64,000 bases of DNA, taken from NCBI GenBank assembly GCA_035712365.1, contig DASTAW010000052.1, positions 18,245-82,244 of the forward strand. The letters are read 5' to 3'. The stretch comes from Terriglobia bacterium (GTDB taxonomy: Bacteria > Acidobacteriota > Terriglobia > UBA7540). The notes beneath the pieces were generated by a model. The model was not told the DNA's origin and ran no database searches. It saw nothing but the letters and a program-made list of their open reading frames with translations. A program made the translations under genes and the position numbers. Each line of letters opens with the position of its first letter. The stretch's first letter is position 1. Shown one piece after another: positions 28,190 through 37,116 of this stretch.

Positions 28190-30250
28190 TTATCCCTGCG
28201 CCCGAATTTGAATCCCCAAGGGCTCAAGGGCGTCAATAATTCGACGACTTTGAAGTTCAACCTCATCGCCCGCCAGCGTGCGCGTCGGACTTTGAAATGT
28301 GATGCGCAACAGCAGGCTCGCGTGCCCCGCTGGAATCGTGCCTTCCGGGAGTTCGTGACTGGAACGGCGTTCAACCGGCTTCACGGATTGCAGGTCCTCA
28401 ATCCCCAGCCCTCGAATCGCTTCTTCCAGCCGCCCGTACGAGGTGCTGCCGGGCAGCACCAGCGAAAAGTCGCGCTCGACTGGCGGAAATTTTGAAATCG
28501 ACTTAAAACTTTTCTGGTTTAAGGGGGCCCGCAGCAAAGCGTCCAGATCGAGTTCCGCCACCCACACGGCCTGCCGCAGTTTGTAGCCGCGCGCCAAGCC
28601 TTCATTCAGGCGACCCAGCATGGCAATGGCTCCGTCCGCCGCAAGGAACCGGCCGGCAAGCCCTTCCTCGAGGTATTCAATTTGAAAGGACTCAAATCTG
28701 AGCCTGGGCAAATCAAAATCGTCCAGCACCTGTTCGACCTCACCCTTCAAATCGAAAAAGCTGATCGCCGGTCCTTTGCTGTCTACTGTCCCGGGCTCGC
28801 GGCTCCCAGTTGCACCGAGCACCAGCACACGGCGCTCATCGGGCAGTCCCTTGTCCTCCGCGCTGTAGACCTTTCCCATCTCAAAAAGGCGAAGGTCGCT
28901 GCGGTAACGGTCGAGGTTCCACTTCACCGTATGGATCATACTCGGCATCGCGGAGGACCGCATGACGGAAGCATCCTGGCTGAGCGGATTCTCCAGAATC
29001 ACCGGAGGACGGTCCGTGAATCTCGCGTTCTCCTCTGGATCGACCATGGCAGGGGGAATAATTTCACGGTATCCGAGCGCCACCAGCGTGCCACTAATTC
29101 TGAGTTCTTTCTCCCGAGTCTCGTCCGTGGCGAGCCGAGGCGGTGCGCGGCGCACTCGAGCGGGTAACCGGTTGTAGCCGTAGTGGCGGGCCACTTCCTC
29201 AATCAGGTCGACTTCCCGGTCCACGTCCAGGCGTGCCAGCGGTGGCGTCACTCGCCAGCCCTCGGTTCCCCGGCGCTCAACCTTAAAGCCGAGCGCGCGA
29301 AGCACTCGCTCGACTTCCTCCCAAAGGACTTCCTCCCCCAGAATGCGGTGGATTTCCTTTCGCCGTAGTTCGATATGGGTCCGCCACCGGGGAACGGGAT
29401 AAACATCGATCGCCCCGCGCAGGACCTCGCCACCTGCGAGCTGGGCAATCAGAATCGCCGCGCGGTCAAGAGCTACCGGGGCCATCTCAATGTCGGCGCC
29501 GCGCTCGAAGCGGTGTGAAGCTTCCGTGTGCAGGCCCTGGGATTTCGAAGTGCGTCTGACGCTCGCAGGATCGAACCAGGCGCTCTCCAGCAAAACCGTA
29601 TGAGTGCGGCCGGAGATCTCGGATGCTTCACCGCCCATGACACCCGCCAGAGCAACCGGGCGACTGGAGTCCGCAATCACCAGGTCGCTGGCCGCAAGCG
29701 TTCTGTCTACGCCGTCCAGGGTCCGCAAATGTTCTCCCGGCCGGGCGGATCGGACCACCACTTTGTGCCCTTCAAGGCGCATCAGGTCAAATGCGTGGAG
29801 CGGATGGCCCAGCTCCATGAGTACGTAGTTGGTAGCATCGGCAACATTGTTGATGGGGCGCTGGCCGATGGCCTCGAGGCGCCGCGCCAGCCACTCCGGC
29901 GAAGGCTTAACCTCAACGCCGCGGACCACGCGGCCGCAATAGCGCGCGCAGAGCTCCGGATTCAGAATCTCGATGGAGGCCTCGGTGGATGCCGGCGCGC
30001 TGATTTCCTTGCAAGTGAACTGGAGCGTCGCCAGCCGCTTGCGATAGAGCGCCGCAACTTCCCGCGCTATGCCGTAATGGCTTAAGCAGTCGGGCCGGTT
30101 GCTGGTGACTTCCACCTCAAACACGACGTCTTCACCCACCGCCCGGAACGATTCCGCATTCAGACCTATGGAAATGAGGTCGGCCTTCAGGCGGCGGGCA
30201 TCCACCGGAATTTCCACGAATTCTTTCAACCAGTTCAGGGAGACCTTCAT
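28190..30250 (-). CDS. pheT: Phenylalanyl-tRNA synthetase beta subunit, short form
   Basis: 686 residues against about 790-800 in most bacteria. The N-terminus MKVSLNWLKEFV runs straight into FEVEVTSNRPDCLSHYGIARE, so the approximately 110-residue OB-fold tRNA-binding (EMAP-like) insertion is absent. The B3/B4 editing region (VLMELGHPLHAFD, GGEASEISGRT), B5 domain, catalytic-like core and C-terminal anticodon-binding FDX-ACB domain are all present. Pairs with PheS to charge tRNA-Phe. Confidence 0.95.
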   Translation of the reverse strand: MKVSLNWLKEFVEIPVDARRLKADLISIGLNAESFRAVGEDVVFEVEVTSNRPDCLSHYGIAREVAALYRKRLATLQFTCKEISAPASTEASIEILNPELCARYCGRVVRGVEVKPSPEWLARRLEAIGQRPINNVADATNYVLMELGHPLHAFDLMRLEGHKVVVRSARPGEHLRTLDGVDRTLAASDLVIADSSRPVALAGVMGGEASEISGRTHTVLLESAWFDPASVRRTSKSQGLHTEASHRFERGADIEMAPVALDRAAILIAQLAGGEVLRGAIDVYPVPRWRTHIELRRKEIHRILGEEVLWEEVERVLRALGFKVERRGTEGWRVTPPLARLDVDREVDLIEEVARHYGYNRLPARVRRAPPRLATDETREKELRISGTLVALGYREIIPPAMVDPEENARFTDRPPVILENPLSQDASVMRSSAMPSMIHTVKWNLDRYRSDLRLFEMGKVYSAEDKGLPDERRVLVLGATGSREPGTVDSKGPAISFFDLKGEVEQVLDDFDLPRLRFESFQIEYLEEGLAGRFLAADGAIAMLGRLNEGLARGYKLRQAVWVAELDLDALLRAPLNQKSFKSISKFPPVERDFSLVLPGSTSYGRLEEAIRGLGIEDLQSVKPVERRSSHELPEGTIPAGHASLLLRITFQSPTRTLAGDEVELQSRRIIDALEPLGIQIRAQG

Positions 30251-30312
30251 TTGCGATTCTTCAAAAAAGAACTGCGATCACCCGCGCAAGCCAGCGGCAG
30301 GAAATGGGGCTG

Positions 30313-31518
30313 TCAGAATTGCTCCAGAAACCGCACGTCACCCTGGTGGAAAAGCTGGATATCGTTGATGTCATACTTCATCATCGCAAAGCGCTCAACG
30401 CCCAGCCCGAACGCCCAGCCGGAGTAGCGCTCCGGATCGATGCCGCCGTGCCGCAGCACGTCCGGGTGCACCATTCCGCAGCCCATCACCTCAACCCAGC
30501 CGCTCTCCTTGCAGACCCGGCAGCCTTCCCCGCCGCAGAAGACGCAACTGATGGACAGGTCACCGCTGGGCTCCGTAAAGGGGAAGAAACTGGGAGAAAA
30601 GTTGGTCTTGATCCGGTCGCCGAAAAATTTTTTTGCAAAATAATCCAGCGTTCCCTTCAAGTCTGCAAAGGTGACGTCGGTATCAACCGCCAACCCCTCC
30701 ACCTGGTGGAACATGGTGGCGTGTGTGGAGTCCGGGTTGTCGTGCCGGTAGGCCTTCCCAGGACAAAGGATATAAAGTGGCGCCCCGTGCTTCTCCATGG
30801 CGCGAATCTGCACCGGAGATGTGTGGGTGCGCAACACGGTTTCAGAATTCACGTACAGCGTGTCCCAGTCATCCCGCGCCGGATGGCTATCGGGAATATT
30901 GAGCGCATCAAAATTGTAATAGACCGATTCGATTTCCGGCCCCGACTCGATGGAAAACCCAAGCCCAAGAAAGATATCTTCGATCTCCCGCATCACCTGA
31001 GTAACGGGATGGACGGAGCCCAGCGGTCTTCGGTAACCCGGCAGCGTGAGGTCGAAACAGCTCGCGGCAGGACCGGCATCGGCGGCAGCTCCGCGCGCCC
31101 GCGCCGCGCCGCCACGGACCGGGACCTCCTGAAGAAGTTCCTCAGCATCAACGGAAGCCGCATGCCGGCGCAGTTCATTGAATGCGCGGCCCACCGCAGG
31201 CTTTAGTTCTTTTGAGGCCGTTTTCAGCCAGTTTTCGTCGATCAGCGAGACGATGCCGCCCTTGCGTGCCAGCCAGCGGTCGCGCAGGTCCTTGACCTTC
31301 TGGCCGCGCTCCCGCTCATCGGAGGCGCCCTGCGCAACCAGCGCCTGCCGCTCGTCGTCCAGATGCGCCGCAACCTCGGCGAACAACTCGCTGATGGCCT
31401 CAGGAGTACTGATGCCGAGGTCCTTCAGTGTCTTGGCGGCCTTGTGAGCGATCAGCATCCTTGGCCGCGTTCCAGCTTTCTTTGGGGGAATCCGATTTTC
31501 AATTTCGGATCCGGACAT
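30313..31518 (-). CDS. pheS: Phenylalanyl-tRNA synthetase alpha subunit
   Basis: 401 residues. N-terminal coiled-coil arm (about 40-130), then the class II catalytic core: motif 2 around YRHDNPDSTHATMFHQVEGL and motif 3 GWAFGLGVERFAMMKYDI. A cysteine-rich loop CVFCGGEGCRVCKES (about 318-332) fits the structural zinc or disordered loop known from many bacterial PheS. The first 20 residues are Pro/Arg-rich and of uncertain status; a later ATG (MLIAHKAAKTL) is an alternative start. Confidence 0.95.
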   Translation of the reverse strand: MSGSEIENRIPPKKAGTRPRMLIAHKAAKTLKDLGISTPEAISELFAEVAAHLDDERQALVAQGASDERERGQKVKDLRDRWLARKGGIVSLIDENWLKTASKELKPAVGRAFNELRRHAASVDAEELLQEVPVRGGAARARGAAADAGPAASCFDLTLPGYRRPLGSVHPVTQVMREIEDIFLGLGFSIESGPEIESVYYNFDALNIPDSHPARDDWDTLYVNSETVLRTHTSPVQIRAMEKHGAPLYILCPGKAYRHDNPDSTHATMFHQVEGLAVDTDVTFADLKGTLDYFAKKFFGDRIKTNFSPSFFPFTEPSGDLSISCVFCGGEGCRVCKESGWVEVMGCGMVHPDVLRHGGIDPERYSGWAFGLGVERFAMMKYDINDIQLFHQGDVRFLEQF

Positions 31519-31521
31519 ATC

Positions 31522-31884
31522 TTAGCCTGCCTTCAAGGCCGTCTTCACCCGGGCTGCGAGCCCGGCAAAAGCCGGCTGGTCCATGGCAGCCATCTCGGCG
31601 AGAGATTTGCGATCAAGCTCCACGCCCAGTTTTTTCAACCCGTGAATAAACTGGCTGTAGGTCAGCTCGTGCTGCCGCGCGGCCGCGCCAATCCGCACGA
31701 TCCAGAGACGGCGAAAGTCCCGCTTCTTGCGCCGGCGGTCACGATAGGCAAAGCGCCCCGCGCGGTCCGCGGCCTCTTTCATGAATTTGTAGAGCTTGCT
31801 CTTCTTGAGGAAATAGCCTTTGGTGAGCTTGGCGAGCTTCTTGCGCTGGGCGCGGCGCACAGTTCCGCGCTTGACTCTTGGCAT
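31522..31884 (-). CDS. rplT: 50S ribosomal protein L20
   Basis: 120 residues, strongly basic N-terminus (MPRVKRGTVRRAQRKK) and the conserved RDRRRKKRDFRRLWI and AARQHELTYSQFI elements. Binds 23S rRNA early in assembly; in many bacteria also represses its own operon by binding an mRNA leader. Preceded by an AAAGGAG ribosome binding site and, unusually, by a 230-bp gap after rpmI; pheS follows 3 bp downstream. Confidence 0.98.
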   Translation of the reverse strand: MPRVKRGTVRRAQRKKLAKLTKGYFLKKSKLYKFMKEAADRAGRFAYRDRRRKKRDFRRLWIVRIGAAARQHELTYSQFIHGLKKLGVELDRKSLAEMAAMDQPAFAGLAARVKTALKAG

Positions 31885-32114
31885 GGGTTTACTCCTTTCA
31901 GAGAATTTCGGGGCAGCAAAGGCACCCTGCCCTTAGCCCTTCCGCACCCGCAAAACACCGCTTACAGCAAGTAAAGCATTATAGATCAGGTGTGCCGTTC
32001 CGGTGTAGTGGCACTTACGAGACTCCGCCGGCAAGCTCGAATGCCCCTCCACGCCGCGTGCCACACCAGCACCCGTCCAGATATTCTCTTGAGCGTGTAT
32101 TCAGAAAGATTAGC
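31885..32114 (-). promoter_or_regulatory. Long rpmI-rplT intercistronic region with internal promoter and leader hairpin
   Basis: rpmI and rplT are normally almost adjacent; here 230 bp separate them. On the minus strand a consensus TATAAT lies at 31983-31978, with only a weak -35 at about 32001-32006. Downstream, GGGCAG at 31933-31912 pairs with CTGCCC to form a 6-bp hairpin just ahead of the rplT ribosome binding site. This looks like a separate rplT promoter with a structured leader, possibly the target of L20 autoregulation. Promoter and role are inferred. Confidence 0.45.
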
Positions 32115-32321
32115 TTAGCGGCCGTACGGCAGCATGGCCTTCACGTGATGGACATCAGCGCCCGCGATCACGGAGGACGCTCCGAGCTTCCTTTTGCGCT
32201 TCCGCGTCTTTGAGGTCAGAATGTGGCGGGCTCCTGCGTGGCCGCTCATCACTTTTCCGCTGGCAGTCAGCTTGAACCGCTTGGCAGCGCCCTTATGCGT
32301 CTTCAGTTTCATCTTAGGCAA
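32115..32321 (-). CDS. rpmI: 50S ribosomal protein L35
   Basis: 68 residues. Begins MPKMKLKTHKGAAKRFKLTASGK, the family signature, and continues with the basic RHILTSKTRKRKRKLG segment. It starts 2 bp after the infC stop codon, so it is co-translated with IF-3. Confidence 0.98.
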   Translation of the reverse strand: MPKMKLKTHKGAAKRFKLTASGKVMSGHAGARHILTSKTRKRKRKLGASSVIAGADVHHVKAMLPYGR

Positions 32322-32323
32322 AA

Positions 32324-32947
32324 CTATCCTCCGGAGGTTTCATGCACGGGCGCAGGTTTCGGCTGCTCCTGCTCCTGCGGCTGCTGTGCGCGTTGGCTGG
32401 CTGGGCGCGCGGGAGACTTCCCCGCTTTAGCCGTGGGCTTTCTTGGAGAAAAGATGGCCGACAAGTTCGGCCCCTCCTGCCGCGGGCCGATCTCCAGTTG
32501 TCCTATTTCGCTGAGGTCTTCTGCCAGGCGCCGCATCATTTCCCAGCCCAGGTCCCGGTGCGCGTTTTCGCGCCCACGAAACATGATGGCAGCCTTGACC
32601 TTCGCTCCTTCCTTCAAAAACTCAGTGATGCGGTTCCGCTTGGTCTCATAGTCATGGACCGAGATGCGAGGACGCATCTTCACTTCTTTCAGTCCGGCGG
32701 CCTTCTGGTGCTTGCGGGCTTCATGCTGCCTTTTGCTCAGTTGGTACAGGTATTTGCCGTAATTAATAATGCGGCAGACGGGCGGATTTGCCTGAGGCGC
32801 CACTTCCACCAGGTCGAGACCTTGTTCCCGTGCAATCTTCAAGGCTTCAAAGGGCGGCATCACTCCAACCTGGTTGCCATCCTCGTCGATCAGACGAATT
32901 TCCCGGGCGCGAATTCTATCGTTGATTCGAACGAAATTCCGACTGAT
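32324..32947 (-). CDS. infC: Translation initiation factor IF-3 with probable ATC start codon
   Basis: About 207 residues. N-domain VRINDRIRAREIRLIDEDG, the linker with YGKYLYQLSKRQHEARKHQK, and the C-domain with MRPRISVHDYETKRNR and VKAAIMFRGRENAHRDLG; a Pro/Gln/Lys-rich tail extends past the usual end. The ATC at 32947-32945 is preferred as start: an AGGAGG (32959-32954) lies 6 nt before it, and homology begins right after. An in-frame ATG at 32974 has no Shine-Dalgarno, and its use would place the AGGAGG inside the coding region. infC starts at AUU/AUC/AUA in many bacteria, which allows IF-3 to repress its own translation. Confidence 0.9.
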   Translation of the reverse strand: MSRNFVRINDRIRAREIRLIDEDGNQVGVMPPFEALKIAREQGLDLVEVAPQANPPVCRIINYGKYLYQLSKRQHEARKHQKAAGLKEVKMRPRISVHDYETKRNRITEFLKEGAKVKAAIMFRGRENAHRDLGWEMMRRLAEDLSEIGQLEIGPRQEGPNLSAIFSPRKPTAKAGKSPARPASQRAQQPQEQEQPKPAPVHETSGG

Positions 32948-33045
32948 AAATGCCCTCCTGGTCCCATGGACCATTTTAGCTCAGAACAATGTTGGTACTT
33001 CTTGCCTTAAGGTAAGTCCTGATTTTATCGTCCACTTTCCAAAGT

Positions 33046-34983
33046 TTACCATTTATTGGCCCGTGTGTCGATAAGTTCGCGAAGGTAAGATTTGAACTCC
33101 GAAAGAGGGCGGAAACCCGCGTCGCCCGTGTCCCGTCTCCGCACGGCCACCCCTTCGCCCTGCGCCTCGCGGTCGCCCACTACCAGCATAAAGGGGACGC
33201 GCTGGAGCTGCGCATCGCGGATGCGAGCGTTCAGTTTTTCGTTCCGGTCGTCCAGCTCCACGCGGATGCGGGCGGCGCGCAGCTCGGCGGCCACTTGGCG
33301 GGCGTAATCCATGTGCTTTTCGCTGATGGGCAGCACCACCGCCTGCACGGGCGCGAGCCAGACCGGGAACGCGCCCCCGTAGTGCTCAATCAGGACGCCA
33401 AAAAACCTTTCAATGGATCCCAGGAGCGCCCGATGGACCATCACAGGCGTGTGCGGCTTGCCGTCCGCGGCCGTGTATTCCAGTCCGAACCGGCGCGGCA
33501 GGTTGAAATCAAACTGGACCGTCGTCAACTGCCAGGGCCGTCCGATTGCGTCCACCAGCTTGACGTCGATTTTCGGACCGTAAAACACAGCTTCGCCCGG
33601 CATGTACTTGTAGGGAATCTCCATCCTCTTGAGCGTGTTCATCAACGCGCCTTCGGCCAGGTTCCATTCCTCCACTGTCCCGGCGTAGTGCTCAGCATGC
33701 TCGGGATCACGCGCGGAGAGTTCCACCTCAAACCGGTCGAAGCCAAATGTCTGGAGGACCAACTGGGCGAATTCAATGCAATCCTGGACTTCGCCTTCGA
33801 GCTGCTCCGGCATGCAGAAGATGTGCGCGTCATCCTGCGTGAACCCGCGCACGCGCAGCAGCCCGTGCATCACGCCCGAACGCTCGTAGCGGTAAACCGT
33901 CCCAAGCTCCGCCATACGAATGGGCAGCTCACGATAGCTGCGGCGGCGATCCTTATAGATAAGAATATGGCCCGGGCAGTTCATCGGCTTGAGCTGATAG
34001 CGGTCATTTTCCACTTCCATCGGCCCGAACATGTTCTCGCGGTAAAAATTGGTGTGGCCGCTGATTTCCCATAAATGGAGCCGCATGGCGTGCGGTGTAT
34101 AGACCATATCGTAGCCATGCGCGATAAGCTGCTCGCGCAGCCAGTCTTCGATCTCCTTGCGGATGATGCCGCCCTTGGGATGCCAGAAAATCAGGCCCGG
34201 CCCAGCATCTTCCTGAATGCTGAACAGGTCCAGTTCCTTGCCGAGGCGCCGGTGGTCGCGTTTCTTCGCTTCTTCCAGCTTGTTGATGAACTCGTCCAGA
34301 TCTTTCCTGGAGAAAAACGCCGTGCCGTAGATCCGCTGCATCGGGTGCGACTTCTCGTCGCCCTTCCAGTGCGCTCCGGCAACGCTGAGCAGCTTGAACG
34401 CCTTGATCCGGCCTGTTGAAGGAATATGCGGGCCGCGGCAGAAATCCAGAAACTTCCCCGTCCTGTAGGCCGAGAAGACCGGCTCCGCCTTTTCCTCAAT
34501 CAGCTCACACTTCAGGAACTCGCCCATCTTCTCGAAAATCTTCAGCCCCTCCGCCTTGGGGAAATAGACCCGTTCGTACGGGATGTCGGCGTCCGCCAGC
34601 TCCTTCATTTTGGCTTCGATCCGGGCCAGGTCAGCCTCGGTAAAAGGTTTTTCGCGGTAGAAATCGTAAAAGAATCCCGTATCCGTCGGCGGTCCGATGC
34701 CGGGGTGCGCGTCCGGGAAAAGCTCGAGTACCGCAGCCGCCAGCAGATGAGCCGAGGAGTGCCGGTAGATCGTCAATCCTTCCGGCGATGAAGGCGTTAT
34801 CACCTGGAAAGCGCTATCGGCTTCGAGAGGCGCGCTCAGATCCACAAGGCGATCATCCACTTTGGCTGCCAGCGCCACCTTCGCAAGCCCCGCTCCGATC
34901 GATTGCGCCACTTCGCCAGCAGTTGTGCCCTGTGGATATTCTTTTTGAGTGCCGTCTGGCAAGGTAACCTTAACGTTTCCCAT
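33046..34983 (-). CDS. thrS: Threonyl-tRNA synthetase
   Basis: 645 residues, full length. N-terminal TGS domain (LPDGTQKEYPQGTTAGEVAQSIG), the editing domain with HSSAHLLAAAVLELFPDA and CRGPHIPSTGRIKAFKL, the class II core with NCPGHILIYK (zinc-binding Cys) and RVRGFTQDDAHIFC, and the C-terminal anticodon domain. First gene of thrS-infC-rpmI-rplT-pheS-pheT, a classical order. Own promoter predicted at 35021-35049. Confidence 0.98.
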   Translation of the reverse strand: MGNVKVTLPDGTQKEYPQGTTAGEVAQSIGAGLAKVALAAKVDDRLVDLSAPLEADSAFQVITPSSPEGLTIYRHSSAHLLAAAVLELFPDAHPGIGPPTDTGFFYDFYREKPFTEADLARIEAKMKELADADIPYERVYFPKAEGLKIFEKMGEFLKCELIEEKAEPVFSAYRTGKFLDFCRGPHIPSTGRIKAFKLLSVAGAHWKGDEKSHPMQRIYGTAFFSRKDLDEFINKLEEAKKRDHRRLGKELDLFSIQEDAGPGLIFWHPKGGIIRKEIEDWLREQLIAHGYDMVYTPHAMRLHLWEISGHTNFYRENMFGPMEVENDRYQLKPMNCPGHILIYKDRRRSYRELPIRMAELGTVYRYERSGVMHGLLRVRGFTQDDAHIFCMPEQLEGEVQDCIEFAQLVLQTFGFDRFEVELSARDPEHAEHYAGTVEEWNLAEGALMNTLKRMEIPYKYMPGEAVFYGPKIDVKLVDAIGRPWQLTTVQFDFNLPRRFGLEYTAADGKPHTPVMVHRALLGSIERFFGVLIEHYGGAFPVWLAPVQAVVLPISEKHMDYARQVAAELRAARIRVELDDRNEKLNARIRDAQLQRVPFMLVVGDREAQGEGVAVRRRDTGDAGFRPLSEFKSYLRELIDTRANKW

Positions 34984-35020
34984 TACTTAGAAGTCTTCTC
35001 CCATAAAAGAGTAAAGCGAT

Positions 35021-35049
35021 ACGATAACAGAGAGATTTCCAACCGGTCA
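35021..35049 (-). promoter_or_regulatory. Probable promoter of the thrS-infC-rpmI-rplT-pheST operon
   Basis: Minus strand TTGACC at 35049-35044, 17-bp spacer, TATCGT at 35026-35021, ending 37 bp ahead of the thrS ATG. Good -35, moderate -10. No T-box leader was found in the short 5' region. Confidence 0.55.
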
Positions 35050-35134
35050 AACCTATTCGCACTGTCATTGCGGGCGAGCCTCTAATACTCGGCAACTTGA
35101 GCCGAGCCTGTGTTTCGGCACTGGTCCGCACGCG

Positions 35135-35176
35135 TGGCGGCGGCTTTACGCCGCCATATGGCGAGGTAAACTCGCC
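35135..35176. repeat. Two adjacent GC-rich hairpins (REP-like)
   Basis: TGGCGGCG (35135-35142) pairs perfectly with CGCCGCCA (35149-35156) around a GCTTTA loop; GGCGAG (35160-35165) pairs with CTCGCC (35171-35176) around GTAAA. They stand between thrS and the converging end of the methyltransferase operon (stop 35180-35178). May terminate the upstream minus-strand operon, but there is no T-tract; the GCTTTA-type unit resembles dispersed Acidobacterial repeats. Confidence 0.6.
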
Positions 35177-35177
35177 G

Positions 35178-35816
35178 CTACACAGGCGACGAAATGGGAG
35201 CAGAGAAAATCCCCATCCAAAATCCTTTGCGTCCGGGCAGTAGACGGGTTGTCCGGTGAATCATGTGGAAGCCACGCTCATCGAGTTCTTGGCAAAGACA
35301 GGCGGGACTGACCAGTGAAAAGTGAGGCTTTAGCTCGCGGATGGAAGAAAACCGGCTCGCAACCTCTGGTTCTCCGCCGTCGGCCGGCAACTGGAGCACA
35401 ACGGATAAGTTCCCGCCGGGAGCGGCTATCGATGTGGCGTTCTCCAGGCAGCGTCCAATTCCCACGTGCTCAAAAATCAAAGCCGCATGAACAAGCTGGA
35501 CAGGTTCCAGGTCAACAAGCTTTTCAGACAAATCGGCGCAGCGGAGATCAAGACCTGGCAAACCCGGATAGCGCCGACGGACAGCTTCGAGGTATACGGG
35601 GTTCAGGTCGATTCCAACAACCCGGCTGGTGATGCCCCTGTCTATGTGGTCGAGTCCGTTTCCACCGGCAATTCCCAGTATCGCAACCGATTTTGGACGG
35701 CAGCGTCGCACCACTGTTGAGAACAGGTCTGAAAGGACCTCCAGTTGACCTACGCGCACAGAAATCATGTGTCGCTCGTACTCGGAGAGAGGCACGGCCA
35801 GCCACGGGTTCGACAT
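35178..35816 (-). CDS. Class I SAM-dependent methyltransferase-like protein
   Basis: 212 residues. SAM-binding motif I is VAILGIAGGNGLDHI (about 45-59), followed by VVGIDLNPVYLEAVRRRYP (acidic end of strand 2), which supports SAM binding. Substrate unknown; no close family can be named. Last gene on the minus strand of the threonine/lysine cluster, 157 bp after thrB. Confidence 0.65.
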   Translation of the reverse strand: MSNPWLAVPLSEYERHMISVRVGQLEVLSDLFSTVVRRCRPKSVAILGIAGGNGLDHIDRGITSRVVGIDLNPVYLEAVRRRYPGLPGLDLRCADLSEKLVDLEPVQLVHAALIFEHVGIGRCLENATSIAAPGGNLSVVLQLPADGGEPEVASRFSSIRELKPHFSLVSPACLCQELDERGFHMIHRTTRLLPGRKGFWMGIFSAPISSPV

Positions 35817-35973
35817 TCCGATGTTTTACCTCGCCAAAGCCGCAAAACACCATCCGAACAGCGCCCTTATGTCGCCGAAGTTTTCGAAGGCGGGCCGCAA
35901 CCTGCACGGCCATTACGTCCCAGCCAGGACTCTGGGATACTGAAATCGGAGCGCTGTTCGATATCGGCGTGAA

Positions 35974-36948
35974 TTAAGACAGCGATTCGCTCGTCGCGCC
36001 AGTTTCGGCCCGGCGTAAGGCAGGAAAGGTGATCTGGGGCATTGCACCATTCAGCTCCTGTGCTCCCAGATTGGTTGGCCTGAACGTCCCGTAAGTTGAT
36101 GCGGTCCCGTTCTCCAGGAAGCACTGCCGCACAGCCTGGATGGCCCGGTCCGCATTCTGCCGGCTCAAAATTCCCACACCGGGGCCAGACCCGCAGACGA
36201 AAACTCCCATCACTCCGTCCATACTCACTTTGAGAGCTTCTTCCAATCCAGGCGCCGTCTTCCGATTCGCTGGAGATCCCACGGGATCCAGTCCCGCTGT
36301 GGTGCGCCGCCCCGGCAGCGAAAACAGGTCTGCGAGCGCCCGGGCACGCTCAAAGTGGAACGACGCATCCTGCCCGGCGACCTCCGGCGTGTTCCCGCCT
36401 TCGGCAGCCGCAACGAGCGACCCAATTTCCGGGGTAACAACGCTCAGCACAACATCTCCAGGCACAAAGGTCCGTCGAACCACCCGCACCGGCCCTTCCC
36501 CCACGCAGGCCACAAACCCGCCGTGCCAGGCGGCGTGCAAGTTGTCCATTCGCGTTTCGTAAATCTGCGCCAGTTCAAAAAGCGTCTTTTCGTTCATTCC
36601 CAGCCCATAGAGCCTGTCCGCCGCAATCAATCCGGCCAGCACCGCCGCGGTGCTCGAGCCCATTCCCACTCCTACCGGGACGGAACTGTAAATTTCAAAA
36701 TCCGCGCCGCTGAATTCCAAGCCTTTCAAATGGAGAGCTGTTTCCATCGCCCGAACCACCAGGTTGGTTCGGTCACGCCGTACGCGATCACCGTTCTCAC
36801 CGAAGTATCGAATGCCGACATGGCCGTCCAGCCTGGGAGTGACTTTCATGTTAAACATGGCATCCAGCGTCAGCGCGGCGCAGTTCATCGCGCCGGCAAA
36901 ATTCCCCACCGTGGCTGGCGCCTTGACCAGAACGGATCGCGATTGCAT
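35974..36948 (-). CDS. thrB: Homoserine kinase (GHMP family)
   Basis: 324 residues. The GHMP ATP-binding motif appears as PVGVGMGSSTAAVLAGL (about 92-108), preceded by the APATVGNFAGAMNCAALTLD N-terminal block and followed by the C-terminal GSGPGVG (about 255) motif. Phosphorylates homoserine for threonine synthesis; lies after the dap genes that share the aspartate-semialdehyde branch point. Confidence 0.9.
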   Translation of the reverse strand: MQSRSVLVKAPATVGNFAGAMNCAALTLDAMFNMKVTPRLDGHVGIRYFGENGDRVRRDRTNLVVRAMETALHLKGLEFSGADFEIYSSVPVGVGMGSSTAAVLAGLIAADRLYGLGMNEKTLFELAQIYETRMDNLHAAWHGGFVACVGEGPVRVVRRTFVPGDVVLSVVTPEIGSLVAAAEGGNTPEVAGQDASFHFERARALADLFSLPGRRTTAGLDPVGSPANRKTAPGLEEALKVSMDGVMGVFVCGSGPGVGILSRQNADRAIQAVRQCFLENGTASTYGTFRPTNLGAQELNGAMPQITFPALRRAETGATSESLS

Positions 36949-37116
36949 GGGATTTCTCCTTATCCGCCAAGCATAGGGTCCCAGTCGCCTGAAAGTGAAA
37001 TTCCAAATTTTTATTGCCAGGATAGCTTTCAGTTATCGCCGCGGCCAGAAGCGCGAAGGGGTGGTCCGCGCCCGCGAAGTGCAAGCAACCAGGTTGCTCC
37101 CAGCCATCGCAGCTCC

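Noticed and set aside
34984..35177. T-box leader in front of thrS
   Set aside because: The promoter leaves only a leader of about 30 nt; no T-box sequence or specifier stem is visible.
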